Origin: Tetraselmis striata
Lineage: Eukaryota; Chlorophyta; Chlorodendrophyceae; Chlorodendrales; Chlorodendraceae
DNA: 64,000 nt
Direction: 5' to 3'
Assembly (NCBI GenBank): GCA_006384855.1
Contig: VCJN01001167.1
Coordinates: 37,175-101,174 of the forward strand
The notes under the pieces are model-generated. The model saw nothing but the letters and a program-made list of their open reading frames with translations, searched no databases and had not been told where the DNA came from. Both the position numbers and the translations under genes were made by a program. Shown here in pieces: positions 11,480-23,204 of this stretch (the first letter of the stretch is position 1; each line of letters starts with the position of its first letter).

Positions 11480-11668
11480 TTGTGTCCCCAAATTGATTTA
11501 GGGAAGCACGCATCAATTTCCTCCTTCCGCCGAGCGTGGCTTCAATTGTTTCCGCATGTGAAGATTCCGAAGGCCAAGCGTTTCACCAAATGCAACTTGT
11601 TTGCCACTTTGCTCAACGACCACCGCTTCAATGCAGACGAGAAGAAGTGCGTTTTGTTGACAATATAA
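11480..11668 (+). pseudogene. Fragment of a TE-associated protein, similar to the N-terminal part of DUF7869-type proteins
   Basis: The segment SSFRRAWLQLFPHVKIPKAK-RFTKCNLFATL has the pattern of a conserved block (F-W-FP-h-IPk-RF-KC) that precedes the DUF7869 domain in multicopy proteins of algae and protists. The frame stops soon after and the rest of the protein is missing. The family match is recalled from general knowledge and is tentative. Confidence 0.3.
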
Positions 11669-12151
11669 TGATAGACAGTGGTGTTGTACGTACGTATCTG
11701 TAGGGGCCTTTGTGGGGGGCGGGAGGGGGGGTGCGAGTGTTGGCTACTCGTGCCCATTAGACAATGCGATTTGAGCACTGTAACAATTAGACACTTCAAG
11801 TATTTCCCCTCGCACGCTTGCCCCACGATCATACGACGTCAAACGCAATGAATTGATGGGGTGGCGCGCGTCCTGACTTAGGTTTTTCCTCGCATCCGCT
11901 CTGCGCATGCCCAATTTTGCACGTTTTGCGCGGGTAAATAGTGAAATCGAGTGCAACCAAGGGGATTTTGTGCAATTGTGCCTCCAAAACATGCGTTTTG
12001 AGAATTTCGTGCAAAATGGCTCAAAAAAAGGCAACTTTCACAAGTGAACAACATAACATGTTTAATGAACGAATGTTAGCCCTGCCGCCGTGCGCTGCTA
12101 TAAAACCCCAGCATGTCGGGGAACGAAGCCCAGCAAACCCGATGTTTTGAT

Positions 12152-12366
12152 CTAAACATGTTTATGAGGTTTTCCATCAATGTTAATTGTCCTAGTGCAA
12201 CCCGTACGGTCTGATAGTGGTTTCAACCGGTTAAATTACCGGCACCACTAGGTTTCGATACGGGATGTCCCATCGCCCGTGAGCCCTCCTTTCCCGGTGG
12301 CGGGGAGCTACTTAGGACAGCCACCACCAGCTCGCCTCCCATCTTCCAGCTCGCTGCCTTCGGAAG
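12152..12366 (-). repeat. Copy 1 of a 215-bp dispersed repeat with minus-strand coding content
   Basis: This copy matches 14327-14546 at roughly 75-80 percent identity, starting TAAAC(A/C)TGTT and ending CAGCTCGCTGCCTTCGG. On the minus strand both copies encode KAASWKMxxELVxAVL, followed in each by a short tail and a stop, so the repeat is a coding 3' end and not a simple LTR. In copy 1 the frame extends upstream (about 12474-12370) as LTAGKENLAADLINLCETAI, and a frameshift separates this from further open sequence. Confidence 0.6.
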
Positions 12367-12601
12367 CAGCTTCGCGTACTTGTGCGCACGAGGGTCGATC
12401 GCAGTCTCGCAGAGGTTGATCAAGTCCGCAGCGAGGTTCTCTTTCCCGGCAGTGAGTTGTCGCGCCACGCACATGCGTCACATCATCGGTAGCAAAAGAC
12501 AACCCCTCGGTAATGTAGTTTTCCCGACTCGTGCATCCAAAATCGCTCTCCGTACTTGCCATAGCTTTGCAGCTAAGACATTTTCGGGTGGCGATGCGCA
12601 C
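12223..12601 (-). pseudogene. Decayed, unidentified TE-like ORF
   Basis: Two overlapping minus-strand frames join across a frameshift. The upstream frame reads ENYITEGLSFATDDVTHVRG. The downstream one reads LTAGKENLAADLINLCETAIDPRAHKYAKLLPKAASWKM and stops at 12223. The second copy of the C-terminal end at 14.3-14.5 kb indicates a multicopy, mobile origin. I cannot name the family. Confidence 0.4.
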
Positions 12602-13189
12602 GGTGTGGAATTGGAGTTGGGGGGTCCCCGTTGGGAGGGGGGTGGGGGAGATTAAACCTCAACACCCAAAGCCGAGTTGCAATACGGGCTTCCGTGGGCT
12701 CCCCCAGTGGAGCACCCTCTTGCAGTTAGTGCACTCTCGCAAAGTTCAACTCTTGAGATGAACTAGGTGTGATGGCGGATGCACTCGGAACCATGGCCGG
12801 TGCTCGTCGCAGTTTCCACCGAGGTCAACTACGCCTATCGCAACAAAACGGCGCGGACGGAGGAGGACTCGTCCGTGTCGTCAGGAAGGCTATTTGCAGT
12901 CATGCAAGACACTTTTACTCGTTTCGAGGGTCATGGCAACAGAGTATCGCGTCATCAACGGTCGTTGTGCGTGGTGGCGGGTTATGGGGCATCGGTATGT
13001 TATGGGGATGACACCGCTCATCCGGCGCTTGTATTTTGAGAGGGCTGGTTGCCATTGCTGTAACCGAGCCTCGGCAACGTCTACTATGGTTGCAATGGGG
13101 AGCGTTTGCGCGTCTCGGTCCGTCGCGTGTCCATCGACGCTCTCCCCTGCAACGTCGTCGTCACAAGAACAACGTACGACAACATGGAA

Positions 13190-13850
13190 TTACCCGCCGG
13201 GGGGCAGCTCTGCCACCTCACGTGCTCGACGTCTCGTGGGGCCCGTAACTACCTCTTTCCCGCTCCGGGTTTGTACATACGGCGGCGGCCGTCGCTGGTG
13301 CAGCGGCGGCGGTCGCCTCATCACAACCATCACCCCACTAGCAACGTTGGCAACATCACGGGTCGGCGTAGACTACAAGAACCTCCACGCCGGCCAACCC
13401 TTGACTTCTCATCGACTTCGACACCCGAAACCGCCACGCCACGAGCTGTCCGCCGGGGGCAGCTCCGCCACGATGCGCGGCGGGCTGCGCGCTCCTTTGC
13501 GTCGTAGCTCACTTGTTTGGTTGCATGATCGTGGTCTGCGGTTGCCGCAGGTGCAATAGCGACGACAGCCTTGCCACACGCCGCACAACAGCTTCCATGG
13601 CACCGGCGTACCGAACTCGGTCGGCCTACCTCAACATCACCGGCCTACCGACCCGACTTGTCACTCCGACCTTGCGAGCTGCCCGCCGGGGGGCACCTGC
13701 GCCACTTCGCGCACCCTGTGCGTTTCGTGGCGTCACCGTGGGGCTACGGGTTGCGAGCTCGTGGTCGGCATCCATCGCTGGTGCAGTAGCGGCGGCCGCC
13801 TTGCCACACAGCGCCAGCGTCGTACCGAGTTGCTTGGTGCCCTTAAGGGT
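13190..13850. repeat. Three diverged tandem copies, period about 240-250 bp
   Basis: GCCCGCCGGGGGGCAGCTCT-like boxes recur near 13192, 13447 and 13682. Each is followed about 110-130 bp later by CATCGCTGGTGCAGTAGCGG-like sequence. The copies lie between the two 215-bp repeats. Frames across them are open in pieces but share no recognisable domain. Confidence 0.65.
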
Positions 13851-14326
13851 ACTGCAGGTACATGTATGCCATCGCGTCGCGTAGTATCTACGGCGTCCCG
13901 CACGTCACCTGAATGTTAGTACGCAACTTGTACTCGTCCTACCTGTCGTACATGTACGTTCGTGATGTTACTCGCCAGTCTTGCGTGCTCCTGCTGGCAT
14001 GCACTCATGATTCTAGTCGAGCGCGCGTCGCCACGGCGCGCAACAATTGTTGCGCGGAGCAATTGGGAGAGGGCGCTTCCCTATTTTCGCAGCGTCCGGC
14101 CGTATGTCGCCCAGACATCTCCCGGCGCCGACATCTCCCGCCGCGTTTAATCTACGCCCGCGCCTCGAGCGAGATTACATCCCCCCTCTCGGCACGAGAC
14201 CCCTACAAACCAAGATCTTCCGCCTTCGTCTGGTCGGCACGCATGCCCACAACCCACGCTCGCAGTCATAAACGACCCGCGTAAAGGCTTGCGAATCCAA
14301 AACGAATGCATATTTTATTAAAAGAT

Positions 14327-14546
14327 ATAAACCTGTTCATGGGGTTATTTCCCACCAATGTTACATGTCCTAGTGCAATTCGTGCGGTCTCTTGGTGGTT
14401 GCAACCGGTTAAAATTACCGGTACCACTACCAGGTTTTAGTATACGAGCTGCCCCAGCGCCCGTGAGCCATGCTTTCCGGTTGGGGAGGTATTTAGGACA
14501 GCCGCCACCAGCTCGCATGCCATCTTCCAGCTCGCTGCCTTCGGCC
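14327..14546 (-). repeat. Copy 2 of the 215-bp dispersed repeat
   Basis: See 12152-12366. Here the minus-strand frame reads KAASWKMACELVAAVLNTSP and ends shortly after. The flanking sequence diverges immediately beyond CTCGCTGCCTTCGG, so this is a truncated copy. Confidence 0.6.
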
Positions 14547-14549
14547 GCG

Positions 14550-15410
14550 CCCTCCCGTTTTATTCCCTTTCCGCCTTGCAGGCTCCACCTCCGCCCCCGC
14601 CCCCCACCTTTTCGCTGTGCCTGCTTAGCCATAAAATGGCGCTTCTTCCGTGTAAAACAGCCTTCGCACCCTCTTTGGGAGGGTCGGTAGATCAGGGGCT
14701 TTAACGGTAATTTTCTTCTCCAACGTTTCCGTTGCAGTGCGGGTCACAAAATATATTGCTGACAGGCAAAGCGTTGGCTCCCGGGCAAGCCTGGCCAACG
14801 TAGCGACCACATTAGGACGCCAAACTCCCTCAACCATCAACATCATCATTCTGGTTCCGTATCCGCGTCGCATGTCTACGCATCACCGCCGTGCGCTGCT
14901 CGCGCCACGCGATGAGTCGCCCACCGCCCGCCGAATTAAAAACGTGCGCAAGTAAATACTGCATCGTTATTAGCTCATGCTGACTGGCCAGGGTGCTCCG
15001 AAACTACTTATCACTTCGGAGTTTGGACACTATAGGTACTTTGATACTACTGAAGACTGTGGACGATTGGTTTTGCAGCAATACATCGGCGTCTCTGCGT
15101 ACCGGGTACCGGTATGCGAAATTGCGATGGTCATTTTTCGGTCCGCCCTGACAACTTATACAGTAAATGACGCCGAAAGACCTTATAATTCATCAATTTG
15201 TTTGGTTTCGGCGGAACGGTCACATTCGGCGCTGCAGTTGGATCGATGATCGAAGTGGAGCATGCCAGGGTATAGTCGCTAGCACTGATGGACTCATGGT
15301 GACGATCCGTAGCCTCGATAAAGTTAGTGCGGATGTACTTTATGGAACGATAGCTTGACCACACCACTACTGTGGTAGCAGGTATAGGCCAGCAACACCG
15401 GACGGCTCAT
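14550..15410. other. No gene recognised
   Basis: The interval includes a 13-bp CCGTGTAAAACAG match (14649-14661) to the spacer of the compact YR element near 55137-55149 (reverse orientation). Otherwise I see no coding or structural feature I can support. Confidence 0.35.
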
Positions 15411-15411
15411 G

Positions 15412-15598
15412 CATCACGCCGCCCTCACGATGGCTGGGCAGTTGGGAAGTATATATATGTGTGTGTACACATGTATAGTTATACATATACATATATATGT
15501 GTGTGTATATGTGTATATTTATACCTGTATATATCTGTATATGTATCCAGTATACATGTACTTCCCCACTGCGCAGCCATCGTGAGGGCGGCGTGATG
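15412..15598. mobile_element. 187-bp MITE-like hairpin element with TA/TG-rich centre
   Basis: Terminal inverted repeats of about 40 bp at 15412-15452 and 15557-15598 (CATCACGCCGCCCTCACGAT at each end) differ at only a few positions. They enclose a TATATG/TGTGTA microsatellite core. Length, long TIRs and lack of coding capacity fit a miniature inverted-repeat element. No clear target-site duplication is visible. Confidence 0.7.
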
Positions 15599-15599
15599 T

Positions 15600-16630
15600 A
15601 AAGTCATCATTCATGATAGCCGATTGGCCCATGGTGCGATACATATTTTCTGCTCTACACGTATGGCGCATTACTAAATATACCGATACAAGCGCCAGGC
15701 AAACCTTATTGCCTCCCGAAGCTGGGTAAAAATATCTACACCCCAACCGGCATTTACCTGTGAAGATTCTACTTTCGGAATTATATATATCGTGTCTTAG
15801 CACAAGCGAAGTTTATTACAGAACCGCGCAGTGGGTTGGCGGGAAATGGACAGGCGAACGAACCACTGGGGCACTGGGCAAACTGGCCAATAAACTAGCC
15901 GACAAACTACTGCCTCAAACTCACTAAGCCAATATTTGCGCACTTTGGCTGACTCCACCTGACTATAGCCTTGAAAACATGCTGGTAGTCATTTTTGATT
16001 GCATCGCATCTGATGGCCGGAACCGCCGCAGATGCTAGCAGCAGCGCAATGCTGACCTTGTATATTTGTATCAAGGTCATATAGCTCTGCACGTTCGCCA
16101 GTACAATTCATGTGAAAATTGTTGAGAGCTACGAACATGCAGCCCAATGACAGCAGTAGAGCAGGACAGCAGGTAGGGAGTAGAGGTTGAGCAGCAACAT
16201 GGGATCGGTATTATTCATGAAGTAATGGCGAAAGCCTCACTACCCCAAGTTGCGACAATACTGAAAAGCATCAGAACTCTTCGACCGACAGTGCTGACTG
16301 ATGCGTCAAGTACCATACACTGGCATATTATAGATCATCAGTTTGTTTCAAGATTTACCAATTTAAATGATGTCAGGTTACATTAAGCATACGCATTTCC
16401 ATCAAAATTCATCGAGTCACAGGAGGCCTCCTCAGCCGTGGATAGTTTGAGAGTCTTCATTATCAATTCAATGTCACAAAGCCATTAGAACGGCAAGGCA
16501 GCTGTTGGCACCTTCACATCACCTGCAGCTCTGCACGTTCCAAGACTACACCGCGTCCGAGCAAGTACACTGCTAGCTAAACCGAGCGCACCATATATCT
16601 CGCGGCAGCTATTCGCCACCGCCTATCAGT
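15600..16630. other. Intergenic region 3' of the C5orf34-like gene; nothing recognised
   Basis: Mixed-composition sequence with no supported exon. The minus-strand gene ends at the TAA at 16636-16634. Confidence 0.35.
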
Positions 16631-16633
16631 GCG

Positions 16634-19600
16634 TTACAGGTGGTTGCTGAGCCGCTCCAGCATGAGCTCATTGGTTCTTAAGTATTCGCTCACCATGGCG
16701 GAGATGTCGGCGCCTTGGCAGATGTCGGTGACACCCTCGTGGCACGTTGTGTCATCCCAGCGACGATCCACCGGGCCGCCTTTTCGCCGCAATTGTAGCG
16801 GATGCCGAGACTTGGATTGGCATCACTGAGGCGGAATCCAGCTCCGGGATGCGGCCATCGATGGTCCAGCTGAGCACCTGCTGCATCCTGCTGTTGTTCT
16901 CCATCTCCACCTGCCGATGAAACATTTAATAGAGTACCAGAGATCAGCAGCGAAGATGAGCCTCCCAGCAGGCTTTCCCGCCATCCACATGAATGCTGGA
17001 TGCCTGGAGGTGTTATGTGACATCCAATGGCAAGCTATTTCACTGATAGGCACTGCTAAGAACAACTCAGCTCAGCTTGGGTGGGTGTTGGAGAGCGGGA
17101 AGTTGGGAGGACGTTGTAAAACAATTAAAATTTCGATATCACTCGGTGGTTACAATTATACAGTATACCGCAGGACATGTTCTTGCCCGTGTGACATCGC
17201 ACCTTGAGAGCTCGGGACATCTGGTCCGCAGCGACCCGCTGCTCCACGGTGCTGAACGTCCACCGCGCAAAGCGCTGGGCCGCTGAGACGTACGCCTCGA
17301 CGCCAACCTTCGATAGGTACAGCATGCAGGCGTGTCAGTTCCCTCTGAGCAACCCTTCCACACCCACGTTTTGGACACATTTGGACTGCATGCAATACAA
17401 TGAGGGCGGGGGCCGGAGGAAACAATCAAGCCCCCCCCCCCCTCCCCCCCCCCACACACACACAAACACACTGACTGAGGGACGTACCGGATTGGCGGTG
17501 TTGACGGTGAGACGCTCGCCGTCCGGCAGGGTAAGGCTCGCCTGGCGGTGCTCTGGCTCCATCTCAAGGATGGTTCGATCCACAAACACCGCACGAACAC
17601 GCCCGTCCGCGTAGCTCGTGAAGCGCGCTGTCCCCGGCTGCTCGTGCACTTCCTTGACTGACGTGGAAAGCCGCGGCGCGGGTGGGGCCAGCGAGGGTGC
17701 ACGCAGCACATTCCTGCGCGCATCAACAGTGACTCATTATGCATAACGCCGACAGCCGGCCCCACGGCTTGCGGAACTCCTTCGGAACAGGCACCCCTGC
17801 AATGTCAGTATCGGCAGGGCGCACGCACTCGCTGTCGCCGCCGTGGAGGCTGATCAGCCTCACGGCGGCCTCGCGAAACGTGGCTGCGTGAGAGACGATG
17901 GGCGCGAGGTCGTAGTGCGACTTGCCGTCGACGCCTCGACATTGCCTCGGCGGGTTGGAGGTGGCGTACACCGACTCGCCTAGGCTGACCGGCGTCCGGT
18001 GGTGCCTGAAGAATTTTCCGGCCTGCAACCGGGCCCGGGGGGGGGGGGGGGGGGGGGGGAGAAAACGTAACTCACAGAGAAGGCGCTGGCTTATCTGTCC
18101 CCGCAATTAGTGCCCCCTGGCTGTCGACGACAGGCTAGCGATTCCTCTCTCTAGCTGGTACTCTTTGCACGTGTCGGCATGCTTTCGTCGGCGGTAGTCG
18201 ACTAGGAGGCTTCGGAACATTAGTCTCTCTGGTGCATATATTTCGCGACGTGCTCCCAAGTCACCAAATATAATACTCAAAAGGTACGGTAGTCGCTACC
18301 CTTTGTCGACAGCAGCGAGTAAATCAGTAAACGACAATCGCAGCTCGAGACGTCGCCGCACCTGGAACGAACACAGCGTCGAGCGGTCGGCGTGGACAAC
18401 CACCAGCACCTCCTCGCTGCCATCCGACGCCAGGTGGTACATCGCCTCGGGGCGCCACTCGGCCGCCAGCGCCACGTCGGTGGGGAACAGCATACTGGTG
18501 CACTCGCACCACCACGAGTCTCGCGGGAACGCCGTCCACTGCGCCTTGCCGTCGGCCGCGTGGGTCGGCAGCGGCGTGCGCACGCTTGCCTGACTTGTCG
18601 AAGACGACGACGGCTCGATAGCCCCGTCGGTGGCGGTAGACAGGCGCGCCGTCCCGGCCCTGTCCCCGCAAAGCCACCGCCAGTGCGGGCGCCCAGCGCG
18701 CGGGACAGTCGACGCACCAGAACATCTGCGTCTGCCAGACGAAGTGGTGCCGGCGCGGCGCCTCCTCCACGGCCACCTGGAGTGGGAAGGTGACGGCGAA
18801 GCGCTTGGCGTGCGGGGCGACCACCATCCGGGCGGTGTCGTCTGCGTCGCAGGTCCGTTAACATGCCGTCAGCCTCGACGCAAATCATCCTGATCTATCT
18901 GACTACATATTATATACTGACGTCTGACTGCCGGGTCGGAAAAGGATCGCACGACGTAACACAAGCCCCGCGTGTTGTTGGGCGTCGCAACTATTCAAGT
19001 AATAAATCTCTTGCTCGCGTACCTGTAAAGGTATCTGCTACATTTGCTGCTGTATCATCATCAACTGCAGATCATCAGTTGAATTATATACGCGTTGTTA
19101 TTCAAAAATACAAATGGCTGTAATACTACCCTATTATACTATCGGCGCTATTACTATTGCTGCCGCATTCAAAAGAGTATCAATGGCTAGCTAGCTTGCA
19201 AGAGGGATACATACATACAGATAATTCCATTATATTTATAACATAGTGATTAACTACGAAACATTCATGTACACTCGCCTTTAAATTTCTAACATGCTTT
19301 TGGGGGCCCGGGGGGGGGGGGGGGGGGGGGGGCGCGCCCTCGGAGCGCAGCTCGCAGCTCCCGTCCGGCCGGGTCTCCAGCAGCCCCGCACGCAGCGCCA
19401 GTAGCGGACACGCAGGCCAGGCTGCGTAGCGGATGGGGAAGCCTGTCTCGAAGGACTGCTTCGGCAGCCGGCGCAGCGCGCGGCAGAAGAAGGGCGCGTC
19501 CACGTGGCTGTTCCGGAACTCCAGAACCACCGCCAGCTTCACCTCGTGCGCACTCACCGCGTACTCTGACAGCTGCCGGTGCTGCTTCCCGCTGGGCTCC

Positions 19601-20245
19601 ACAAACTAAAAGGGCGGGGCGAGGGGGAGGGGGCAGGCAGCCGTCAACCAGATCCCCCCCCCCCCCCCTTCTGCATGGGGTAGCTTCCCCCGCAACTTTA
19701 TAGAGGTACACAAGCCTATGCGTCATTAATAACGACTACGACGGAATCTGCGAATTCGTTATAGTTGTGGCGTTTCCTGAATGTATTGTCGAATCATAAG
19801 CGTGTCGTTCTGCGCGCATGATGTGGTAGTAAACCGCAGATGGATGGCCTGCCGGCAGCCGTCCCTTGTTTATCATTCTGACTGAATTACCCCGACTGAC
19901 ATCGCTGCAGTCCTGAGCGAGCAAAAGAGTAACTGCTAAGGAGTCAAATCCAGGGTAGTAATACATCTTGGATAATTCCAACGGACGGCCTGGTTTTGCC
20001 CCCCCCCCCCCCCCTCCCCCCCCGCCCCCCGTGGCCCCCAAACAAACACAAACACACACACAAACACACACGCCTGTTGTCTACCTGCAGCGCATAGGGC
20101 CTCCTGGCGGCAGAAAGCGCACCGTGAAGGTCCGCCCCGTGGCGTCCAGCAGCAGCACGGTGTTGTCCGAGAAGTTGGCCTTGATGCGCCCATCCTGCGC
20201 GACGACCGCCCGCAGAAGCGACGGCTGCGGCGCCTGGGGCTGCAT
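16634..20245 (-). CDS. C5orf34-like protein (DUF4524/DUF4520 family), about 8 exons
   Basis: Proposed exons: 20245-20085, 19605-19338, 18841-18678, 18589-18362, 18022-17766, 17713-17488, 17307-17203 and 16910-16634. Exons 2-7 join in phase. The N-terminal exon (LLRAVVAQDGRIKANFSDNT) resembles the start of C5orf34. EFRNSHVDAPFFCRALRRLP corresponds to its conserved FRN...PFL segment. FTSYADGRVRAVFVDRTILE...SLTLPDGERL and the following AYVSAAQRFARW correspond to the C-terminal domain. The family's molecular role is not established. Unresolved points: exon 1 ends in phase 2 but exon 2 starts in phase 0, so a tiny exon or base error is likely. Exon 2 appears to use a GC donor (GAGG|GCGCGC). Intron 3 is 88 bp and intron 5 only 52 bp. 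The last exon needs a frame change before the tail ending LMLERLSNHL. An upstream exon may exist, since an acceptor-like CCCGCAG precedes the chosen ATG. Confidence 0.68.
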
Positions 20246-21955
20246 CCTGCTGTCCTGCGGGGGCTGTGCATCCGGGTGGGTGCAGATTGAGGGCGGAACG
20301 GCACCTGGCTCGCAACCCAATGCCAGGATACCATTCATACCATTCACCAATGGACCCCCCTCCCCCGCCCTTCCGCCTGTATGAGCCTCAGCACCAAGAG
20401 CTCTAAGCATAAGTGCAGTAGTCGCCCGGTGAGATTCCAAAATGAAGGTGCGATAATGGCGACGGCGCTGTGGGCTGGCGAGGCAGGTCTGTGTTGCCGC
20501 ATGCGGCAGGTAGGTGGGTGCCTGAGCCCCAGCATCAGTGCCTTTGCATGTATCTACGTGTGTGTGTGTGTGGGGGGGGGGGGGGGGTTGCCGTTGAAAT
20601 GGTGCATGACACAGCTGGAAGCCCGGTGTGGAGGGCGCTGATGTGGGCGAGAGGAGGGGAGGGCGAGAGGGTGGGTGGGTGGATGTGGGCGGGGAGGGTG
20701 GGGCGAGGGGGAAGGGGGGGGGGGAGGGGGTACAGAGTGTGGCTATCCTCCTGGGCAGAGCTTGGGAAATGGGAGGAGCACCTGCTGGTGGCCTACAGGT
20801 ATCTGTGGCGGCAGAGGCAGAGGCGAGGGGGTGGGGGTGGGGGGGGGGGGAGGGGGGGCGGGGGGTTGAGGCAAAAGGTGTGTGGGGGTGCTACCCCGAA
20901 GGGGTCTCGGCAGGCACGCGCCGAGGCCCGTGACCATATGCCGGTGGAGGGAGCCGTGAGGAAGGGGAAGGTTGGAAAGGTTGGAATGCTTGTTGCAGGG
21001 AGGACCCTGAGGTTTAAGCAGATGCATAGCTACCCGTAGCTGGCTGGGTCACCTGCACAGCTCGGCACGTCCTACCCCCCCCCCCCCCCTGCTGACGGGC
21101 ACGCCCACTGCCTCTATCCCACCCGCCCCCCTCTACCGGCCGCCGCCCGCCGCAACCGACCCCGCAATCGTTCCCACCACGCTCGGGTAATCAGGTAAGC
21201 ACCAACGGACATGCGCCTGCGCCTGTAGAGAGGTCAGAAGCTCCCACACACGTGCAGATTAATCCTCACGGGTGCAAGATAGAGCGAGATACAGTATCCG
21301 CGAGCCGGTTTCTCTCGGGGGCAAATAGGGGAGGGTTGGCGGGCGCACCTCAGCTTGCCGGAGTCCCCGAAGCCAGTCGCTGCGAGTAATTCTACAGGTA
21401 ACGCCCTCTCTCTGTGACGGTAGCGGCCGCCAAGCACGGTGTGCCTCGATTATGGGCCCGTGCGCAGCACGGCGCAGACAGTCACACGGGTGAGGGAGGC
21501 CACCGCACGCCGCTGCTTCTCCTTGCTATTGCTGCGCGACCAGCCGACCAGCCTGCTCGCTGCTCGGGACTGCGGGCCAGTGACCAATTCTGACTACGGG
21601 ATACCAGTAGCCGTCGCTAGCAGCTGCTTGGGAACTCGTATCGACTGCTGCGGGTAGCCAGCAAGGCGAGTGGTAGCGACTAACCCTTTGATGGTAGCCG
21701 ATGCCTGGAGGAATCAGGTATGGCGGTTGCCCTGCCTGACTGACTGGCGTGAGGATTCTGCCGCCCCGGGCCGGCTGCCTGATGAGGACGGGTAGCCGCT
21801 ACCTACGAGTACAGGTACGGGTAGCGAGCAGCAGCCAGCAGGACGTACGAATGATTTTTTTTAACGTACGAATGATTATAATAGGACAAATTATCGAGTA
21901 CCCTGCAAGAATAAATTAAGGATTTATTTATACCTTAATTATTTATTACCTTAAA
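20246..21955. other. 5' flank of the C5orf34-like gene; G-rich low-complexity sequence
   Basis: Strongly G-rich stretches (20571-20588, 20715-20730, 20838-20860) and GTGTGTG runs dominate. Long plus-strand frames here are artefacts of this composition. No exon is supported, although a first exon of the C5orf34-like gene could lie here. Confidence 0.35.
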
Positions 21956-21964
21956 TTATCGAGT

Positions 21965-22412
21965 ACTTTGCGTGCATTCTCCGGACGCTCTCCCTGTAAC
22001 CAAAAAGTTATTTATTTATACCTGTAAAAGTAATCCGTAATCCTGACCGATACAGGTAGTCGCTACCGGTACCTGGACCACTAGCGATTACCTGGAGCTC
22101 TCACCTGCTTTATTTATGGGATACTGATGCGGCATCACTGCGTGCGATCGGCAAAAGCGGATTTACTTTGCTGAGAATGAATGGAAACGAGACGTCGTCT
22201 GACCACGAGCGGTGGTCAACGGTCAATAACTCGCGACATAGCGACTGGGTCTGCATACGATTGTAAGGAGTAAAATATGTGCTGATTCTGGCTTTAGGTA
22301 AAACACGGGTATTCTCATCCTAATGCACGGTATGCCTACGACTGTCCAACGAGTATTGACTTTTTGGTTGAATACAGGGAGAGCGTCAAGAGAATGCACG
22401 GAACTAGTCGCT
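21965..22412. mobile_element. MITE-like element with about 45-bp inverted repeats
   Basis: The left arm (about 21966-22008, GTGCATTCTCCGGACGCTCT ... CCAAAAAGT) is the inverse of the right arm (about 22368-22412, ACTTTTTGGTTG ... GAGAATGCACGG). The interior is AT-rich and non-coding. A single matching arm is found at 45464-45513, so the terminus is dispersed in this genome. Boundaries are approximate. Confidence 0.6.
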
Positions 22413-22634
22413 AACTAGTGTCCCGCCCGGCGGGAGCGAATTTCAAATTCGGCCAAAGAATGTCAGCTCGCTTACATTGGAGGCTAAGACGAGAACCACA
22501 TGCTTGGCCTGGGTGTCTCCTAGCGCAGAAAGATGGCTGTGGGTGGGTGGGTGCGCGAGCCGGTTGAGGCGAGCGCAAAGCAGAGAGTGCCGGTGCCCGA
22601 GGGCGGATCCCTTAGGTCATGGTGCTGGTGCGGG

Positions 22635-22727
22635 CCGGCAGGCCCCAGTCCGTGCGCCGACCGCGGGGATCGTGCGCAGTACAACATTGCTAAGTACTGT
22701 AAACCTCTAGATGACTACATCTGACCA
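22635..22727. repeat. 93-bp direct repeat, copy 1
   Basis: This copy is nearly identical to 23882-23974, with one difference (GGCCCC versus GGCCCG) about 10 bases in. The pair flanks about 1.15 kb that includes the gag-like tandem repeats, as terminal direct repeats of a retroelement would. Confidence 0.8.
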
Positions 22728-23204
22728 TTTACCCAAGGAGGCACGATTTGCCAAAGAAGAAAGCCAAAGGCTTGCACAGGTAGCGAAGTGTAGCGGCCGG
22801 ACGGGGACGAGCTAGCAGCAGAACCGCAGCATAGCAGCTCGCTGCCAAGGCCGCGACTTTGCGCAACCTGTGCGATGCCCACGTGACACTGGGGGGCGGC
22901 TGGGCGCCCGCCGCCAGGCAGGCATCCCGCAGCCAGTGAGTGGGAGTGGCTGAAAAGGACCAAGCGGCGGAAGGCTCCAGCGGGGAGATGCTCCAAAACT
23001 TGGTCGGCAGGCCGGCGCCGGAGAGAGGGCGGCAAGAAGGTGGGGCGCGGCCGCCATCGACACCGTCCAGGGCGCTCCAGAGCCTGGGCGCGGGCGCCGT
23101 GCGCGGGACGGGCGGCCCAGGTACTGTACACTGTGCTGCAGTGACGGCCGTACCGCCAGGGATTGGCCGCAGGCCTTAGCATAACAGCGAAGATACATGT
23201 ACTT

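Noticed and set aside
12152-14546. LTR retrotransposon with 215-bp LTRs
   Set aside because: The repeats encode part of a protein, lack TG/CA ends and show no primer-binding or polypurine sites, so two truncated gene copies fit better.
20470-21039. 189-codon plus-strand Gly/Arg-rich frame
   Set aside because: Arises from G-rich low-complexity sequence and has no motif.
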